From NCBI GenBank assembly GCA_013176395.1, contig JABMLP010000019.1, positions 62,001-126,000 of the forward strand: 64,000 nt of DNA. The letters are read 5' to 3'. Positions 1-11,877 of the stretch are shown here, in pieces. The position numbers were made by a program, and so were the translations under genes. The DNA comes from Venturia oleaginea. Lineage: Eukaryota > Ascomycota > Dothideomycetes > Venturiales > Venturiaceae. How positions within the stretch are numbered: the stretch's first letter is position 1; every line of letters begins with the position of its first letter. The notes beneath the pieces are model-generated. The model worked only from the letters and a program-made list of their open reading frames with translations. It was not told where the DNA came from and ran no database searches.

Positions 1-645
1 TCGACGGTGTTTGAAGTTTGAGGGTCAAGATAGAAGGTTGACAATCTGCCCTGATTCGTGATGGTGAGAGTGCGGTGTTCTTTCCGCTATGAACTACGTC
101 ATCGCGTTTGTATGTATATCAAGGCATGCCGTCCTCACTTCTTTGCCTTGAATCTTGCCAGACGCTTTTGTCTTGCATTTTTACCCAAAAGAATGCTCAG
201 AATACCAAGGACAGGATCGAACCTACCGCTTGGAGAATCCCTTTGGCACTATCGCATCGAGCTCGCACAGCATAGATGTGATGGACTCTCTGAAAGGTGA
301 GTCTCCCTGTCTTCCCAGGTCAAGTACGTGAGTCGCGAAGTATGAACATTCGCCTATCAACCTCGCTTTGGAAGAGCTCTCTTCGATTAGCAGTCTGCAA
401 ACAACAATACGCAAGCTATAATTGTTGGAATATCCAATCCGGGAATGCGATACGACAGGAGAAAAACATTTTTGTTGGCCATTGAAATTGAGGTCGAAAT
501 TGAAAATGAGTAGGACGGTCAATCCACCTTAGCAGCAGCGAAAAAGGAGGCCGAAACAAGCGATTCTGAAAATAGCGACTGCTCCATCCTGTTGTTGAAG
601 AAAAAAGGCTTCCAGCAAATTCTTACCTCCATACCTGGACACAGC
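1..645. other. no supported gene
   Basis: Only short overlapping ORFs on both strands, none with a recognisable motif, signal peptide or convincing splice structure. The 3' flank of the short-chain dehydrogenase remnant lies to the right. Confidence 0.5.
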
Positions 646-1677
646 TTATACAATCATTCTCATCTTGAGCTTGTCCTTCGCCACAATTTCCTCTTTCTGC
701 TGCTCAAGTTCAAGTACGTCCCAGGTCGCAGAAATATAGCGTCCAGACAACCACTCACGCTTTTCTTTCGTCAGCAAAGTGAGAAATCCACCGGCTAATC
801 CAGGATCGTCGGTGAGCACTATTGAGGTCAATATGAAAACATGGAGAGGTGGGAAGGGACGAGACACCTACCTTGGTTCCACTTGTCTCCCTTCCCTGTG
901 CCGTGCTTCACAGTTTGCGGCGTCATCACAGCTCCTGGATGGACTGCAAAAGACAAAATGCCTTCTTTTCCATGGTCATTATGGATATGCTCGGCTAGCC
1001 GAGTTGTGGCCAATTTGCTGATATTGTAGGCAATGGGACAGTAGAATGAATCGCCAGCATGACTTACCAGAGAGGTAATGATGACGAAGTTTTGCGGTCC
1101 ATCCGTGGTGGCAGCTAGCTGAGGGATAAAATGTTTGGCAACTCTTAGAGTTCCTAGGAGAGAGTTCCTAGGAGATTGATAGAAATGACGCGATCAAAAT
1201 CTGGGTCGTCGATACCAACCGTCAAGGTACTGTCTTCTTGATACTGAGAAATAATCCCAGCATTGGCGATCAATGTATCCACGCGGTTGAAATTGGATTT
1301 GACCGCATCCTTCAGGTTCTCAACATCTGGTTCGGAAGTAGTGTCGCAGGTTTGAGCCTGTACATCCACCTTCGGATTAATTTCCAAGAGTTTCTTGGTC
1401 AAATGGTCCAAGTCTGACTGTCCGAGATGAGATGAAAATTCCGCTGAAGAAGTGTTGGCAACGTATATTCTAAGACTCTAGGAATCAATGACCTCGCGCC
1501 AGCTCTAGCGTACGCAAGAGCAATCTCGTAGCCCAGTCCTTTCCCAGTTCCAGTAATAACAACCACGTATTCTGAGGGCAATTGATTTTTGGCAAGGTCA
1601 GTTCTACCCTTAGCTTTTGTATGTATGGTTTTGGTGAAGGTATCGCCAAAGTATGCTGGAAGCTGGAACAGCGACAT
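646..1677 (-). pseudogene. short-chain dehydrogenase/reductase, frame broken by a 14-bp duplication
   Basis: Seen: a three-exon minus-strand gene. Exon 1 (1677..1477) carries the Rossmann glycine motif TGTGKGLG. Exon 2 (1417..872) carries the NAG motif (LIANAG) and the catalytic tetrad signature YNISK. Exon 3 (818..646) ends the protein. The 871..819 intron has a clean GTAGGT...AATAG. The first intron (1476..1418) has a poor donor, GTCTTA, but restores the frame. Known: YxxxK plus the glycine motif define classical SDR NAD(P)(H) oxidoreductases; the substrate cannot be read from sequence. Odd: in exon 2 a perfect 14-bp tandem duplication (1147..1174) shifts the frame and gives a stop right after INLLGT; with one copy removed the frame runs on through YNISK to the natural end, about 301 residues. 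Inferred to be a recent loss of function, or an assembly artefact. Confidence 0.8.
1147..1174. repeat. 14-bp perfect tandem duplication inside SDR gene
   Basis: The unit AGAGTTCCTAGGAG occurs at 1147..1160 and again at 1161..1174 without a mismatch. Because 14 is not a multiple of three, it shifts the SDR reading frame and creates a TAG two codons later. Confidence 0.95.
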
Positions 1678-2901
1678 GGTTGTTGAGCCAGAAGCCGTAT
1701 TGAACGCGAGGGGGGCTAGGGTTTAGACATCATATTGTTGAATCCTCCCATATTTCTATCGTTTGGTGGCAATGCGCCTTGCTCGGTCTCATTTCTCCCG
1801 GCATGTTGTGCGGAGTCGCCTTACTACTCGCCATTTCTGACTGTATTTAATCCTACCCACGGTGGAGCGCATTCACGGCTGATGATGCTAAAAGAAAGAG
1901 GAGAAGCTTGTCTTGGTGAAGAATGTGGTTGATGATGATTGGTCTGCGAGATGTTAGTGTGGCTTAATCAGCGTGGATTGCCTTTTTGGGGCTTCCGGTC
2001 TCCCCATAGTGGCCTCCTAATTTCCCCCAATCATGCTCTCCATCCCAAGTTTCTCCTTCCTACATTCATCTACCTTCTTCTATTCACACGCAACGCCGCA
2101 TTGTTCCGATTCGTTCTGTGCGTGGTAGTCACCATCTTGCATCGCGATTGACATAACTTAGCATCGTGTCCGAGACACGCCATTCAACAGTCCGCGGTGA
2201 GGACGAGGAGAGCCAGGGCGACTCGGCGGAGAGTAAATTCCGTCGTCGGATAACGAAGTATATTCTTCTATCCGCCTTACAACCCGGTACACTAGGAGGG
2301 AAGCTAAGACTAGGTCAAAGCCCTATTTGATTACCACAAGTAAGAAGTAGATGTCCCACTCAAAATCTCGAAGAATACCTCGTAGCCTTATATCACTCCT
2401 ACTACCGCCTTCTCGCCGAACGGCAACTCGAGTATACATGTGGCGCACTGGGCGGAGGTTGGGTATGAATAAGTCTACAGAGTACTTGGTGTCCGGAGTG
2501 TTTCGACGGTTAATGTTAGCCGGGCGGTTGAATAGCCTGGTTCGAGAGACCTTTCGCAGTAAACTCTTGGAATTCAAATCCAGTCGCACGATGCCTCCTC
2601 AATATTCCTTGAAATCAAAGTCGTGATCGATAAATGCCTGGCAATTCTTCAATTTCAGTTGGCCAGAGTTGTTCATCTAGACAGCGAGTCCAGAATTTTA
2701 TAACCCATCTATAATACAAGGAATGGTAAGCTCACAGTAGAGACGTCTGCTAACATTCATTCCTAGATGATTCATCACTTTTCATCATACACAAACAAAG
2801 TACCACTCATGCCATTAACCTCATCAAGCTCCCCTTTCGAGTTGAGCATCCTGCGTACATTGTCAGCTCTTGATCGGATGAATCTTCAATCGAGGCATAT
2901 C
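1678..2901. other. intergenic, no supported gene
   Basis: Scattered ORFs under 95 codons only. An 88-codon minus-strand frame near 2323..2589 is open on both strands but has no recognisable motif. Confidence 0.5.
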
Positions 2902-4220
2902 TCACCCTTCATGCTTCGTAAAATCGTAGTCAACTCTTGTATGCAGGACATCCCCTTTCTTGATCAGCATTGGAGGTCGAAACTCACAAATCGAGAATCG
3001 GTCGATACGCATTCCCGACATACCCGGCATCGCGAGGGAGTCGTTATAATGCGGTTCCGAGGAGCAAATCAGGTTTCCGTTCAAAAAAGAATCGACTCGC
3101 AGTCCTCCATCATGCATATGGCCACCATTTCCCAGTAGCCATCCGTTGTTGCGCGCGATGACTGGAATGGTGTGTTCAGGAAAGACTTGTTTCAATGGAT
3201 GTAAGGTGCGCTCCGTAACATTAGAAGCTCCAAATGGATTTGTGTGATTACTCCCACAGCGATTTGGACCAATTGACTGGTGTAGGTATTTCGATCGTTT
3301 ATATCCTGGGAGGACGGTTTCAGACATTTCGAATGTCAGGGTCAACCACACCCACTTTTCCTTGTCGTCCAGATTTTGAAACTCGGTGTTCATAAGGAAC
3401 GTATCGGTCGGTCCGACAAAATAACCGCTGTTAATTGTATTATTGTCGACTCGGTATGGCTGCAGTGTTTTCTCGTTTCCGGACATGAAAAATCGTTCAA
3501 ATAGCCCGCCGCAGACAGGATCGTCGACCTTAGGCCCAGCATTAACAATGATATTATGGTGCAGCCACATCTAGATCATATGTGTCAGTAGTGTACTAAT
3601 TTTCCCTACAAGTCCAGGTTGTCGGGAGTGTGAAGAGGAGAAATACCCCATTATGAGCATTAGCCTGTCGACCGTCATCATACTCTACAGCAGCAACTGC
3701 ACTATAAACCATACATTCGCCCTCGCATGGTTTTTTTGCTGAGAATTTCATGGTATTGACGAGACCTTTAGTCTCCAGCACTCTCGACTCAAAAGTTTGT
3801 TCCTATAATAGGTCAGTTCAGAATCTCAGAGAGGTGATCATTTTGCTCTACCGAGGTGGGAGGAGCCCTATAGGGTCCGTATCGGATTTTCTTGCGCTTC
3901 GCGCCGGGCCAAATCGTTGAAGGGGTCTCCTGGATTTCGGGGACCTTTGAAGCGGGTGCTTTGCCAACAGGAGTGTTGACCCAGGTTAAGAACGATGATA
4001 GCATAGCGAAGGCCTCCTCTGGTGATTGAGGCGCTCTCCGTGATATTGTTCGGCTCGGAAATCGTGCTTCAAGTAATTGTCTGGTATGCGGTGGCAGGAG
4101 ACCTGGTCTGTTAACCAATTCTCGAAAGAAATCCTGCTCTTTGAAAGCAACATTTTGGTTCCCACCAGCGCCGAAAGCTGGCCGGAGTACAAGGTAGGAG
4201 ACAAGCCACAAGAACTTCAT
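2902..4220 (-). CDS. secreted protein with HH and HMH motifs, possible copper-dependent monooxygenase fold
   Basis: Three exons, 4220..3852, 3802..3647 and 3570..2902, give 397 residues in frame. Introns are 49 nt (GTAGAG...TATAG) and 76 nt (GTATTT...TCTAG). The N-terminus MKFLWLVSYLVL... looks like a signal peptide, with an Arg inside the hydrophobic run. Residues 25–125 look like a propeptide or linker. The conserved-looking core begins near residue 125, with HH at 179–180 followed by NIIVNAG, and H326-M-H328 followed by DGG; several Cys residues could form disulfides. Inference: paired HH and HxH motifs in a secreted protein recall the two copper sites of type II ascorbate-dependent monooxygenases (PHM/DBM family), but the similarity is motif-level only. 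An uncharacterised fungal secreted family is the safe name. The start is the first ATG, and the frame is clean. Confidence 0.8.
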
Positions 4221-7200
4221 TGTAGGGAGATGGGAATATTTCCATTCTAGCGCTGGGTATTCCTTTCAAATGCATCTTGGTGATAGCGGTCGATGTCGCT
4301 CACTATAATTTCCAGCCAAACTTGGACCACAGGAATAATACAATGGAAGATCCTGCGGATATGCGGATATTGCGAATGGTTGTTATGATGTTATAAAAAC
4401 CTTTGTCTTCATGGAAATGGAGGAAGAAGAATCCGGGGAAGGAAATTAGCCTGCGTTGAGCTACTATAGTAAATGGAGTTCGTCCCGGTAAGTCGCCCGG
4501 TTTCTTCTTTCAGCAAATGCACGATATAGCATTCAAATTTATTGCAATAGTAGATCGTTTCGAGCCCTAGCCGACAATCGCATTCATTAATGCACGAGAC
4601 TTGGATCATGTCATTGTGCTACTGATAATCACGTACAAACTTGGCGTTTTCATCTAAAAGGAGTTTTCCCTGTAGCCTTCTGACCGTCTGAGAATCTTTC
4701 ATACCCCCCGCCTAAGCAAGGCTGAGATTTCTCCTTTCTCGCACGGTCCTATGCACTGTCTTTCCTGAAACCGCGCCTGCATAGATCAAACTTACACAGG
4801 AGAGACCTTGAAAAAAACTGCCAAATGTGTGCGTGATTATCGGCAGCACAATTCGGATCTTCGTGGTTCGCAATTCATCATAGTTGTTATGATTAACTTA
4901 GCTGTGTTGTCAAGAATACCAGCCTATTACTAGCTTTCTCTCCGTCAAATCTGAAATGTACCGAAAATGCTTGTTCGCATAAAAGCTGCATCGGTCCTAC
5001 ATTTAGCATACCTCTGGATCGGAATTGTGGCCTGGCCAGCTCATTAACACCCCGACTCCCAGTATCGTGGCAATCATTTCGGCTGGTTCGGCATTAACTT
5101 TGCCTGGGAACAAGGGGAGACTGTGAGCTAGGTTATTCCCTAGGAAATATGCTCAGACTCCTGGGTGATAGACACGTGCCGCAGACCGAAATCTGGAAAA
5201 ATCATTACTGCTTCTTTAGTAAAATGTTGCTGGACACGCTTCCAATAAATTGTTTTTCCTCAACATTTTTCAAATACCAAGGCTTTTTCCAAGCCTCCTT
5301 GACAGCTTCATGCCATCCAGACCCAGCTTTCAGGCCTCGACAGCCGATTATTGCACGATGCAGCCGAGCACGACGCTCCTCTGGCCAAAATCAATGTTTC
5401 AATGGGAGACAACAACAACTTGGATGCTGTTACTGTTGAATCTCGAGCCATCCGGGCAATGCTAAAAGGATCGCCACTTTATTTCGGCAGTTCATTCCAT
5501 TGCTTAATTGCCATGTCCATGATCGCACCAATCAATCTCTATCGAAAGATGGGCTGCTCCGCTTCCCGCCTTTTACTATAGTATTAGCATTGCCCGGATG
5601 ACTTGAGATTCAACGGTATTCGATGCCAAGTCATCAGACCTGCCAAGTACCTACCTTGATGCAGCTTCGCTCGAGAGGACTCGTAGTCTCGCCCTCTGCT
5701 CGAAACTGCGTACAAGGCATGAACTGAGCACGGTCGAGTTCTATGGACACATTCCTACTGCTCCAGTTTAAATTATCATAGGATACAAGGCGGCTACTAT
5801 GCTGCAAAGTATAGCGGATAAAATCAAAGCTGGGAAGGGTTTGTACTGTGTAAATACGTGCGGCCAGTTCTCCACACTCCTTCACGGAAGACAAGGACGC
5901 TGAAACCAGATTCTTGTACATTGTCCTCATATTCTCCAACTCTTTTAAGCATTGTGACATGCTATACAGCCACGTCACCTAGACAATCGTTATAATGCGT
6001 GGACGTGACTCCAGTCGTAATGCTCGAGCGTTCCGATGATTGGTATGGTCGCGGTGAAAGGAGCAGGTCATAGAAAGGTAGGAGAGGGATGTATTGATGT
6101 TGTAGCGATTAAGGCAGCTCTTGAGTATTATTGGTGGAACGGCTTATTGCGTTGCGCTTTAAAGGTCTAAAAGTTAGACCCAAGGGTGTGCTTACCAAGA
6201 GATGACCAATTACCGTCCCGGCTCCCATCCGTCTCCTGTCACTGCCACTCCTACCATTTGTTACGCAGAGGCTATGGCTCAAAGTAATATAGCTGGATTT
6301 GGCTAATCCATACAGTAGCGTTAAAGTCCGGGGCGACAATATCGTATCAAACAAGCGAAGCGAAGCTTGCAAGATATAAGAGTCGTGAATTGTGCTAAGT
6401 AACTAAAAGCAATAGCGAGGTAACTAGAGAGTGAAGATACGAGACACTGAGGGAGCAGAGTCGCGTCCTTCATATAGAGATCCATCTCCTAAGAAATCCT
6501 AGCTCTTCAATATGTTCATTTTGTTCAGAATTAGCATTATGAAGCAAATGAAGCTGGAATTTCATTTTGTTCATTTCGCCAAGAATGACGAGAATGAATC
6601 ACACGTGATCTTACATCATCTGTGTAACGATCAACCAATCATAAGGAAATAGAATGGCATGCATTTGAATTGACATGAATGCAATCAAATACATCCGAAT
6701 ACAAAAGAATACATGTCCACGTGATAGTATCCGTAACATAAGGTGAAAAACCTTGAGTATTGGTATTATTTAGGGTAATAATGAAATAACGTGCGCGTAT
6801 GGAAAACAAGGTGAGAACTAAGTATAGTGTATATTATCTATCTTCTAAGTACATGTTGTCCGATTCCTGAGTTCTACCTCCGCCAAGGAATCACGTGATA
6901 TAAACAACACTTCCTGGTATGACGGTCAACGGTGGAAACTCAGAGTTGTGTGGGAAGCGCTGTTATTTCTTACCCGACGATTTTCTCATCTGTACTATTC
7001 TTATCGCTCTCGATAATAGAATAGTATCGATTCTATTATCTTTTTCTTGCCTCCCGACGACGAAGACAAAGACGAAGATGAGACGCTAGATTGCAAAGAT
7101 CCAATAACTTTCTAATTACGGGGAAAAGCTCTCCGTCAGCATGGCCACCCCAAACATAAGATATAATAATGCGCTTTCGAGATAATTTCCTGCTCAGAGC

Positions 7201-8057
7201 ACGTTCGCTACGGCGAAGGAACCCAGGGTAACGAGTTTAGCGGTTTAAACGAGGATGAGGATGAAGGCGTGGACTAGTGTTGTTGCTGAGAGGTATTGGG
7301 CTAGGTAAGATTGTGGCTAGGCCTTGATCGGGTTGGTTTGGGGGTTTTGGTTGGTTTGGGTAATTTGTTGTTACAGTAGCTGCTTTTAACGAGGAATAAT
7401 ATTTGATTCGAAAGACGGACTCTTGGATACTTTGTTTTACGTAGCTCGCAGCATCCATCATTATTCCCATATTATTGCTCGAGTTAAAACTTACTTAGAA
7501 ACTGGCCTAGTCTATCTCCATGTCAATCTTGTCAAGTAAATTCGAGTATCGCAAAACTTTTACTTCGTAGCCGAGAATACGGTTGCGAAAGAATTGTCCA
7601 CGAAATGATATATTACGTTTAACAATTTTATATTAGGGATGCTGTCCTACGCGCTCATATATCCTTTTCATACCTTCCCGTAAGCCTATTCCAAGCTTCA
7701 AATTTCTTCCTATAGATTAGTCGGGACTGTCAAAGAAAGAGTCCTGTTCGTCTCACTCGCCCATGTAAATAAGAAATCCGGAGAACGTCCAAAATCGTAG
7801 TGTTGTTGTGAGTAAGCAGTTGAGTCCTGAGGCTACGCCTTCTGAAAACGTTATGTGGTTGGTAGATGATAAGTAGAGTGAGAGATACTAAGCTTCGTTA
7901 TTTAGAGAAGCTGACTGGTTGTGATGGACAACTAATCTCCTGTCTGAAGTGGTGCAATTGCATATGTCTGCAGTGGCGAAGCTGTCGAAGCTGGAGCTCT
8001 CAGTACATGATCGAGTGATATGGAAGCTATGATCGGATAGCCAAGAAGATCTTGGTC
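4221..8057. other. long gene-poor stretch
   Basis: Nearly 3.9 kb without a supported gene. It holds an inverted repeat (5431..5618), an unassigned 114-codon minus ORF (5634..5978) with no motif, and an AT-rich section (6480–7200) with three CACGTGAT motifs near 6602, 6719 and 6892; the last lies in the palindrome ATCACGTGAT. I see no transposase or reverse-transcriptase frame. Confidence 0.5.
5431..5618. repeat. inverted repeat, 34-bp arms, foldback or MITE-like
   Basis: The arms 5431..5464 and 5585..5618 are reverse complements with three mismatches, all transitions. The inner ends share TAGCATTGCCCGGATG. The spacer is about 120 bp. No target-site duplication was found. Confidence 0.65.
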
Positions 8058-10423
8058 CTACATTGGATCCGGACCAGTTGCCAACGATGGAAGATGTCCT
8101 AGAGCAGTGTCGAGATTGGGATCATCGTCATTATCATCATCGTCCATGGAGTCGGCAGACATGAGTCCAGGAAGAACATTCGCTCTGAATTCCCGATCAG
8201 CAGCGCGGAGTCTGGATCGTGCGACCCAGCGCTTGTACATTTTTTTGCAATGCTTTCGGATTTCTTCGACGAGGCCTTCTTCTGTCGTCGTGGTTGTCGC
8301 CTGCGGCTTGGTCTTGTCCTCGATGGCTGAGACATAATTCGTTATCGATGTGTATGCAGGCCCATCAGTCGCAGCTTCCTCTAATTCATCTCCTGGCTGA
8401 GAATCGAGTGCTGCCTTGAGGGTTTCGTCTTCTTGATTCTGATGTTCGTCCTCTTTGTCGTGGATTTGTGCTCCATCTCGCTTCTCTTCTCCTTCGTCTT
8501 GGTCCTCGTCTCTAGACACCTCAACATCGGATTCCTGAGGCTGCTCGCTGGCTAATTTGCGTCGATAGGCTCCGCGCTCTTTTTTGTTGAGTTTCCATTT
8601 GTTGGATTCGGAGAGAAGCAGTCGGGCAAGGCCCCTACTCTGTGAAGCTCCAGACTGCTTCCATAGCTTTTAAGGAGCCTTGTTGCGCCTCTCTAAAGAA
8701 TTCGGACCCTTCTTGAAACAATTGCTGAAAACTCTGGTCCAACGTTTCTGTTTTTGATCTCTGTCGTCGACGCGCATCTGGCATGGATTACGGAGATCCG
8801 CTTCTTTGTACCCTGCGAAGTTTTTCCCTTTCCACCATTGTCGTGGATCAAAACGATCTGGGGAGTCGGCTCCGTATTGAGAGCAGCGAAGGCTTCCCTC
8901 AAAAGTTCCACAGACTGCGCAACTTCAGGAAGATTGTCTGGAATAACGTGGATATCTGGGAACCACTCTTCGCGTACCTCCTCGGCTATGTCCTAGTTAG
9001 TAAGTGGTCAAATGGAAGAGAATAAAAGGAGTGACAAACCAGTATAGTTTATCACGATCCATGATCGAAACTCTTCATTGCGCGGCATCCTTTTCCTCAA
9101 AGACAGTGTGTCAAGGAGGACAGACAAGGCTATCTTCTCCAGTCCGGGCCTTTGGAAAAGGCTTGCAATGTTCGCGGAAATAGCCATGTCGGTGGTTATG
9201 ATCCCAGAATCTTTTGTACAGTAAAATAAGCCAAGACGGAGTGCTGTTAGGTGCTCGTAAGGTCCAGTCCGCTCGCAATGACCACGTATATTAAGCTCAG
9301 GATAGAGATGGAAGAAGCCTTGAAGAATCGTGTCGCCAAGCTCAACGTGCTGCATCTCATGATGTGGATCAAGGACTATACCATGATTGAGCCATTCGTG
9401 TGAAAACTTTCGGGCATCAAGCTTGTAGCTGAGATTGCCGTGAAGGCTGTCCCCAGATCCAAATTTCCAGACTCGATCGAGAACCTGGTAAGCTTTGCGA
9501 AGTTCATTCGCGGAGTAGAAGGGAGCTGATTGCCCATCTGGAGTCGTAAGTCCAGAAGCACGTCCATACGTTAGAACAAAAATTCGCTGACCATTCTCAT
9601 ACCGTCCCAAGGCGTGTACTATACGAAAAGCCAAGAATCGGTCCATGACAGTAATTCGTCCAGTGGTGGATATTCCCGCATCAAATGAAACCCCAGCATG
9701 TGCTTAAAAGTTGTGTGAGGGATTTCGAAGAGAGCCTTGTACATGGACTTCCCGTTGCGCTTGGCATTTGGCCAGTAGTAGTCGGGACAACTAAAGCCAG
9801 CAGTGGAGCTGCCACCAAACAGGGTCCAGGCGCGTTTCAGACGTTTCTTTGGATGACAGATGTGCTCTTTTCACTGAGGTTAGCTTCGTTCTTCTGCCAT
9901 TTCGTTGAGTCCTACCTTTCAACGGAGCGGTTACCTCTGCTAGAAGCCCCCTTTTGTCTGCTTTGTCGAATATCTTCTTGAATTTTGTGTACAACTTCTG
10001 TATCTGATTTTTCTCCACGTCGCTCGCCTTTTCAGCGGAATTCTTCAATAGATCAAGCGGTTCGTATCGAACCTCATTGCCGACTGGAAAGCGAAGGTCT
10101 CTAGGGAGGAACTAGCATTCCCGTCGTCATCGTCGTCGTCATCGTCTTTGTCGCTGGCTTGCTCAGCTTGTTCTCGAACGCTTTGGGTAAACGTGCGATT
10201 GATTTCTTGCGTTTTGCGGCTGGAGCGGCCTGCACTATCGATTTCCTCTTCGCCGGTATATCGTCTGGTGGCGGCTCAGCCTGCTGTACACTCATCTCGG
10301 TAGACGAAGCTCGAGAAAGCAAAGTGGAGTTGCGGTTGCGGGTGATATGAGGTTAATGTACTAGTGACGAGAAGCTTTTGTTGAAGTTGAAGATGTAGTA
10401 GAAGAGTTGGTAGAACGAGCCAT
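8058..10423 (-). pseudogene. hypothetical protein gene with several frame breaks
   Basis: Clearly coding-like stretches on the minus strand lie in different frames. The likely start is the ATG at 10423 (MARSTNSSTT...). A Q/E/D-rich segment ends in a run of eight Asp near 10130. Then come a basic helical stretch (about 10080..9920), a spliced junction (donor GTAGGA near 9917, branch GCTAAC, acceptor AAAAG), a 212-codon block (9646..9008), a well-formed intron (GTTTGT, CTAAC, CATAG near 9040..8990), and an acidic C-terminus ending at 8058. Frame breaks that no ordinary intron resolves occur near 10105, 9707 and 8636 (in-frame TAG at 8637..8635). A fourth, near 8790, is removable only by a 34-nt GT–AG segment (8811..8778). 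No family recognised. Either a decaying gene or a sequence with several indel errors; intact kilobase ORFs elsewhere favour decay. Confidence 0.55.
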
Positions 10424-11085
10424 GAGATGCGGCTTATATGGTCATCTAAGGGTGGTTGAGATCCACCTCAGATCTGGGGCAGTGTATGACCCGACTCTCT
10501 CATCAAACATAGAGGTGCTTTCGGGAGAGTGGTTGAGATCTGGGAGCCAGGTGTGACATTAGCTTGTAGCGAGGATGAAGAGAAGTGACCCTGCCCATAT
10601 TGGGAGTAAGGAGCTAGAGAACGAAGACAGAGCCGCAATGTCGGTCGAATGCCGTCCCAACTCTCCCGAAATTGAAGGCTCGTTTGGTAAAGTTTCAGCA
10701 GATTTTGTGCTAATATTGTTCTAGGGAATCATCGCCTTCATTCTCTAGTTGAAGCACTCAGGCGTGTTCCTTAGCATGATCGAGATTGACTGATGGCCTA
10801 ACAAACTGTGAGTCGTTGCAGACCAGCTCTCGAAGGGGTCTGATAAGAAAAGTCGTGCTGAAAATTTCAACTGCTGACAGAAGGAAGTAGAATGGAATAA
10901 GCCTCGACACGACTTACTGTCAGTATCGTGACAACAACGCTCTCAGAGTTGTAATATATCAAGGGTTTAGACAATTTGAGGCCAGGCGTGAAGATATATC
11001 AGGAGTCCACTATGCGTTTGCAGGTTTGACGTCCAGAAATTGTTGATTTGCTTCCATTGGAGGCACCTCCAATTCGTTCGACATA
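10424..11085. other. intergenic, no supported gene
   Basis: Probable promoter side of the broken gene to the left and 3' flank of PDX3. A short phrase, GGTTGAGATC, recurs near 10453 and 10532. Nothing else seen. Confidence 0.5.
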
Positions 11086-11877
11086 CTAAGGACTCAACCT
11101 CTCTACTCTCCATCCACTCTCGGCACTCTCATCCTTTGTGAACCTGAAGCGATCATGCAATCGACTTGGACGACCCTGCCAGAATTCGACGACCTCCGGT
11201 ATAATCCTCAAACCACCCCAGAAAGGCGGCACCGGGATCTTGTCTTGTCCTTCAAATTTCTTCTCGACGTCTGCTACCCAGCCCTCCAATTGTTCCCGAT
11301 CTTTGAGCACCTCACTTTGCCTACTGGCCCAAGCACCAAGCCGACTTCCTCGAATGCGTGTATCGTAGTAGACCTGACTCTCCTCACTCGTCAACCTCTC
11401 AACCTTGCCCTCGACTCTGACTTGTCTCTCCAGCTCTCTCCACCAAAAGGTCAATGCCGCATATGGATTGGAAGCCACATCTGATGCCTTCCGACTCGTA
11501 CCCCAATTCGAGTATATCACGAAGCCTTTGCTGTCGAGTTCCTTCAGATAGACTACCCGTGAGCTGACACGTCCACTCGGTAGTTCTGCTGTGGAGAAAT
11601 TGACAGTCTCTGGCTGATACACGCCGTACTCCTGGGCGAACTTGAACCAGTCGTGGAATTGGGTGAGGGGGTTTGAGGAGAGTTGGGACCGGTCAAGAGC
11701 GCCTTTCGTGTATTGCTCGGCTTGGGGAGTGGTTGAATTGCCTGCTGGTGCAAATATGAGCTTTTCTGAAGCTGTTTTAGCAGCCATTGTTCGTGGACGG
11801 CAGGCGAAGAGGCGTGTAGATGGTTTCCCCGTCGAGGTGAGGAATGTGGCAGCGCGGTGTATTAGCTGTCTTTGCAT
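11086..11877 (-). CDS. PDX3: pyridoxamine 5'-phosphate oxidase
   Basis: Intronless, 263 residues, typical for the family. It oxidises pyridoxine/pyridoxamine 5'-phosphate to pyridoxal 5'-phosphate with FMN, the last step of vitamin B6 salvage. Seen: the FMN-binding block RVVYLKELDSKGFVIYSNW, then SRKASDVASNP and LTFWWRELERQVRVEG; the substrate/FMN motif RGSRLGAWASRQS; and the diagnostic C-terminus PPFWGGLRIIP, EFWQGRPSRLHDR and WRVERLSP, which ends the protein as in bacterial PdxH. The first 30 residues are Arg-rich and without acidic residues, so a mitochondrial leader is possible. A second ATG (MAAKTASEK) could give a shorter cytosolic form. It stands alone, with broken or remnant genes on both sides. 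Confidence 0.95.
   Translation of the reverse strand: MQRQLIHRAATFLTSTGKPSTRLFACRPRTMAAKTASEKLIFAPAGNSTTPQAEQYTKGALDRSQLSSNPLTQFHDWFKFAQEYGVYQPETVNFSTAELPSGRVSSRVVYLKELDSKGFVIYSNWGTSRKASDVASNPYAALTFWWRELERQVRVEGKVERLTSEESQVYYDTRIRGSRLGAWASRQSEVLKDREQLEGWVADVEKKFEGQDKIPVPPFWGGLRIIPEVVEFWQGRPSRLHDRFRFTKDESAESGWRVERLSP

Noticed and set aside
1020..1072. 50-nt GTAAGT...ATCAG segment in the SDR gene as an intron
   Set aside because: It contains the catalytic YNISK codons in frame, and splicing it would break the frame.
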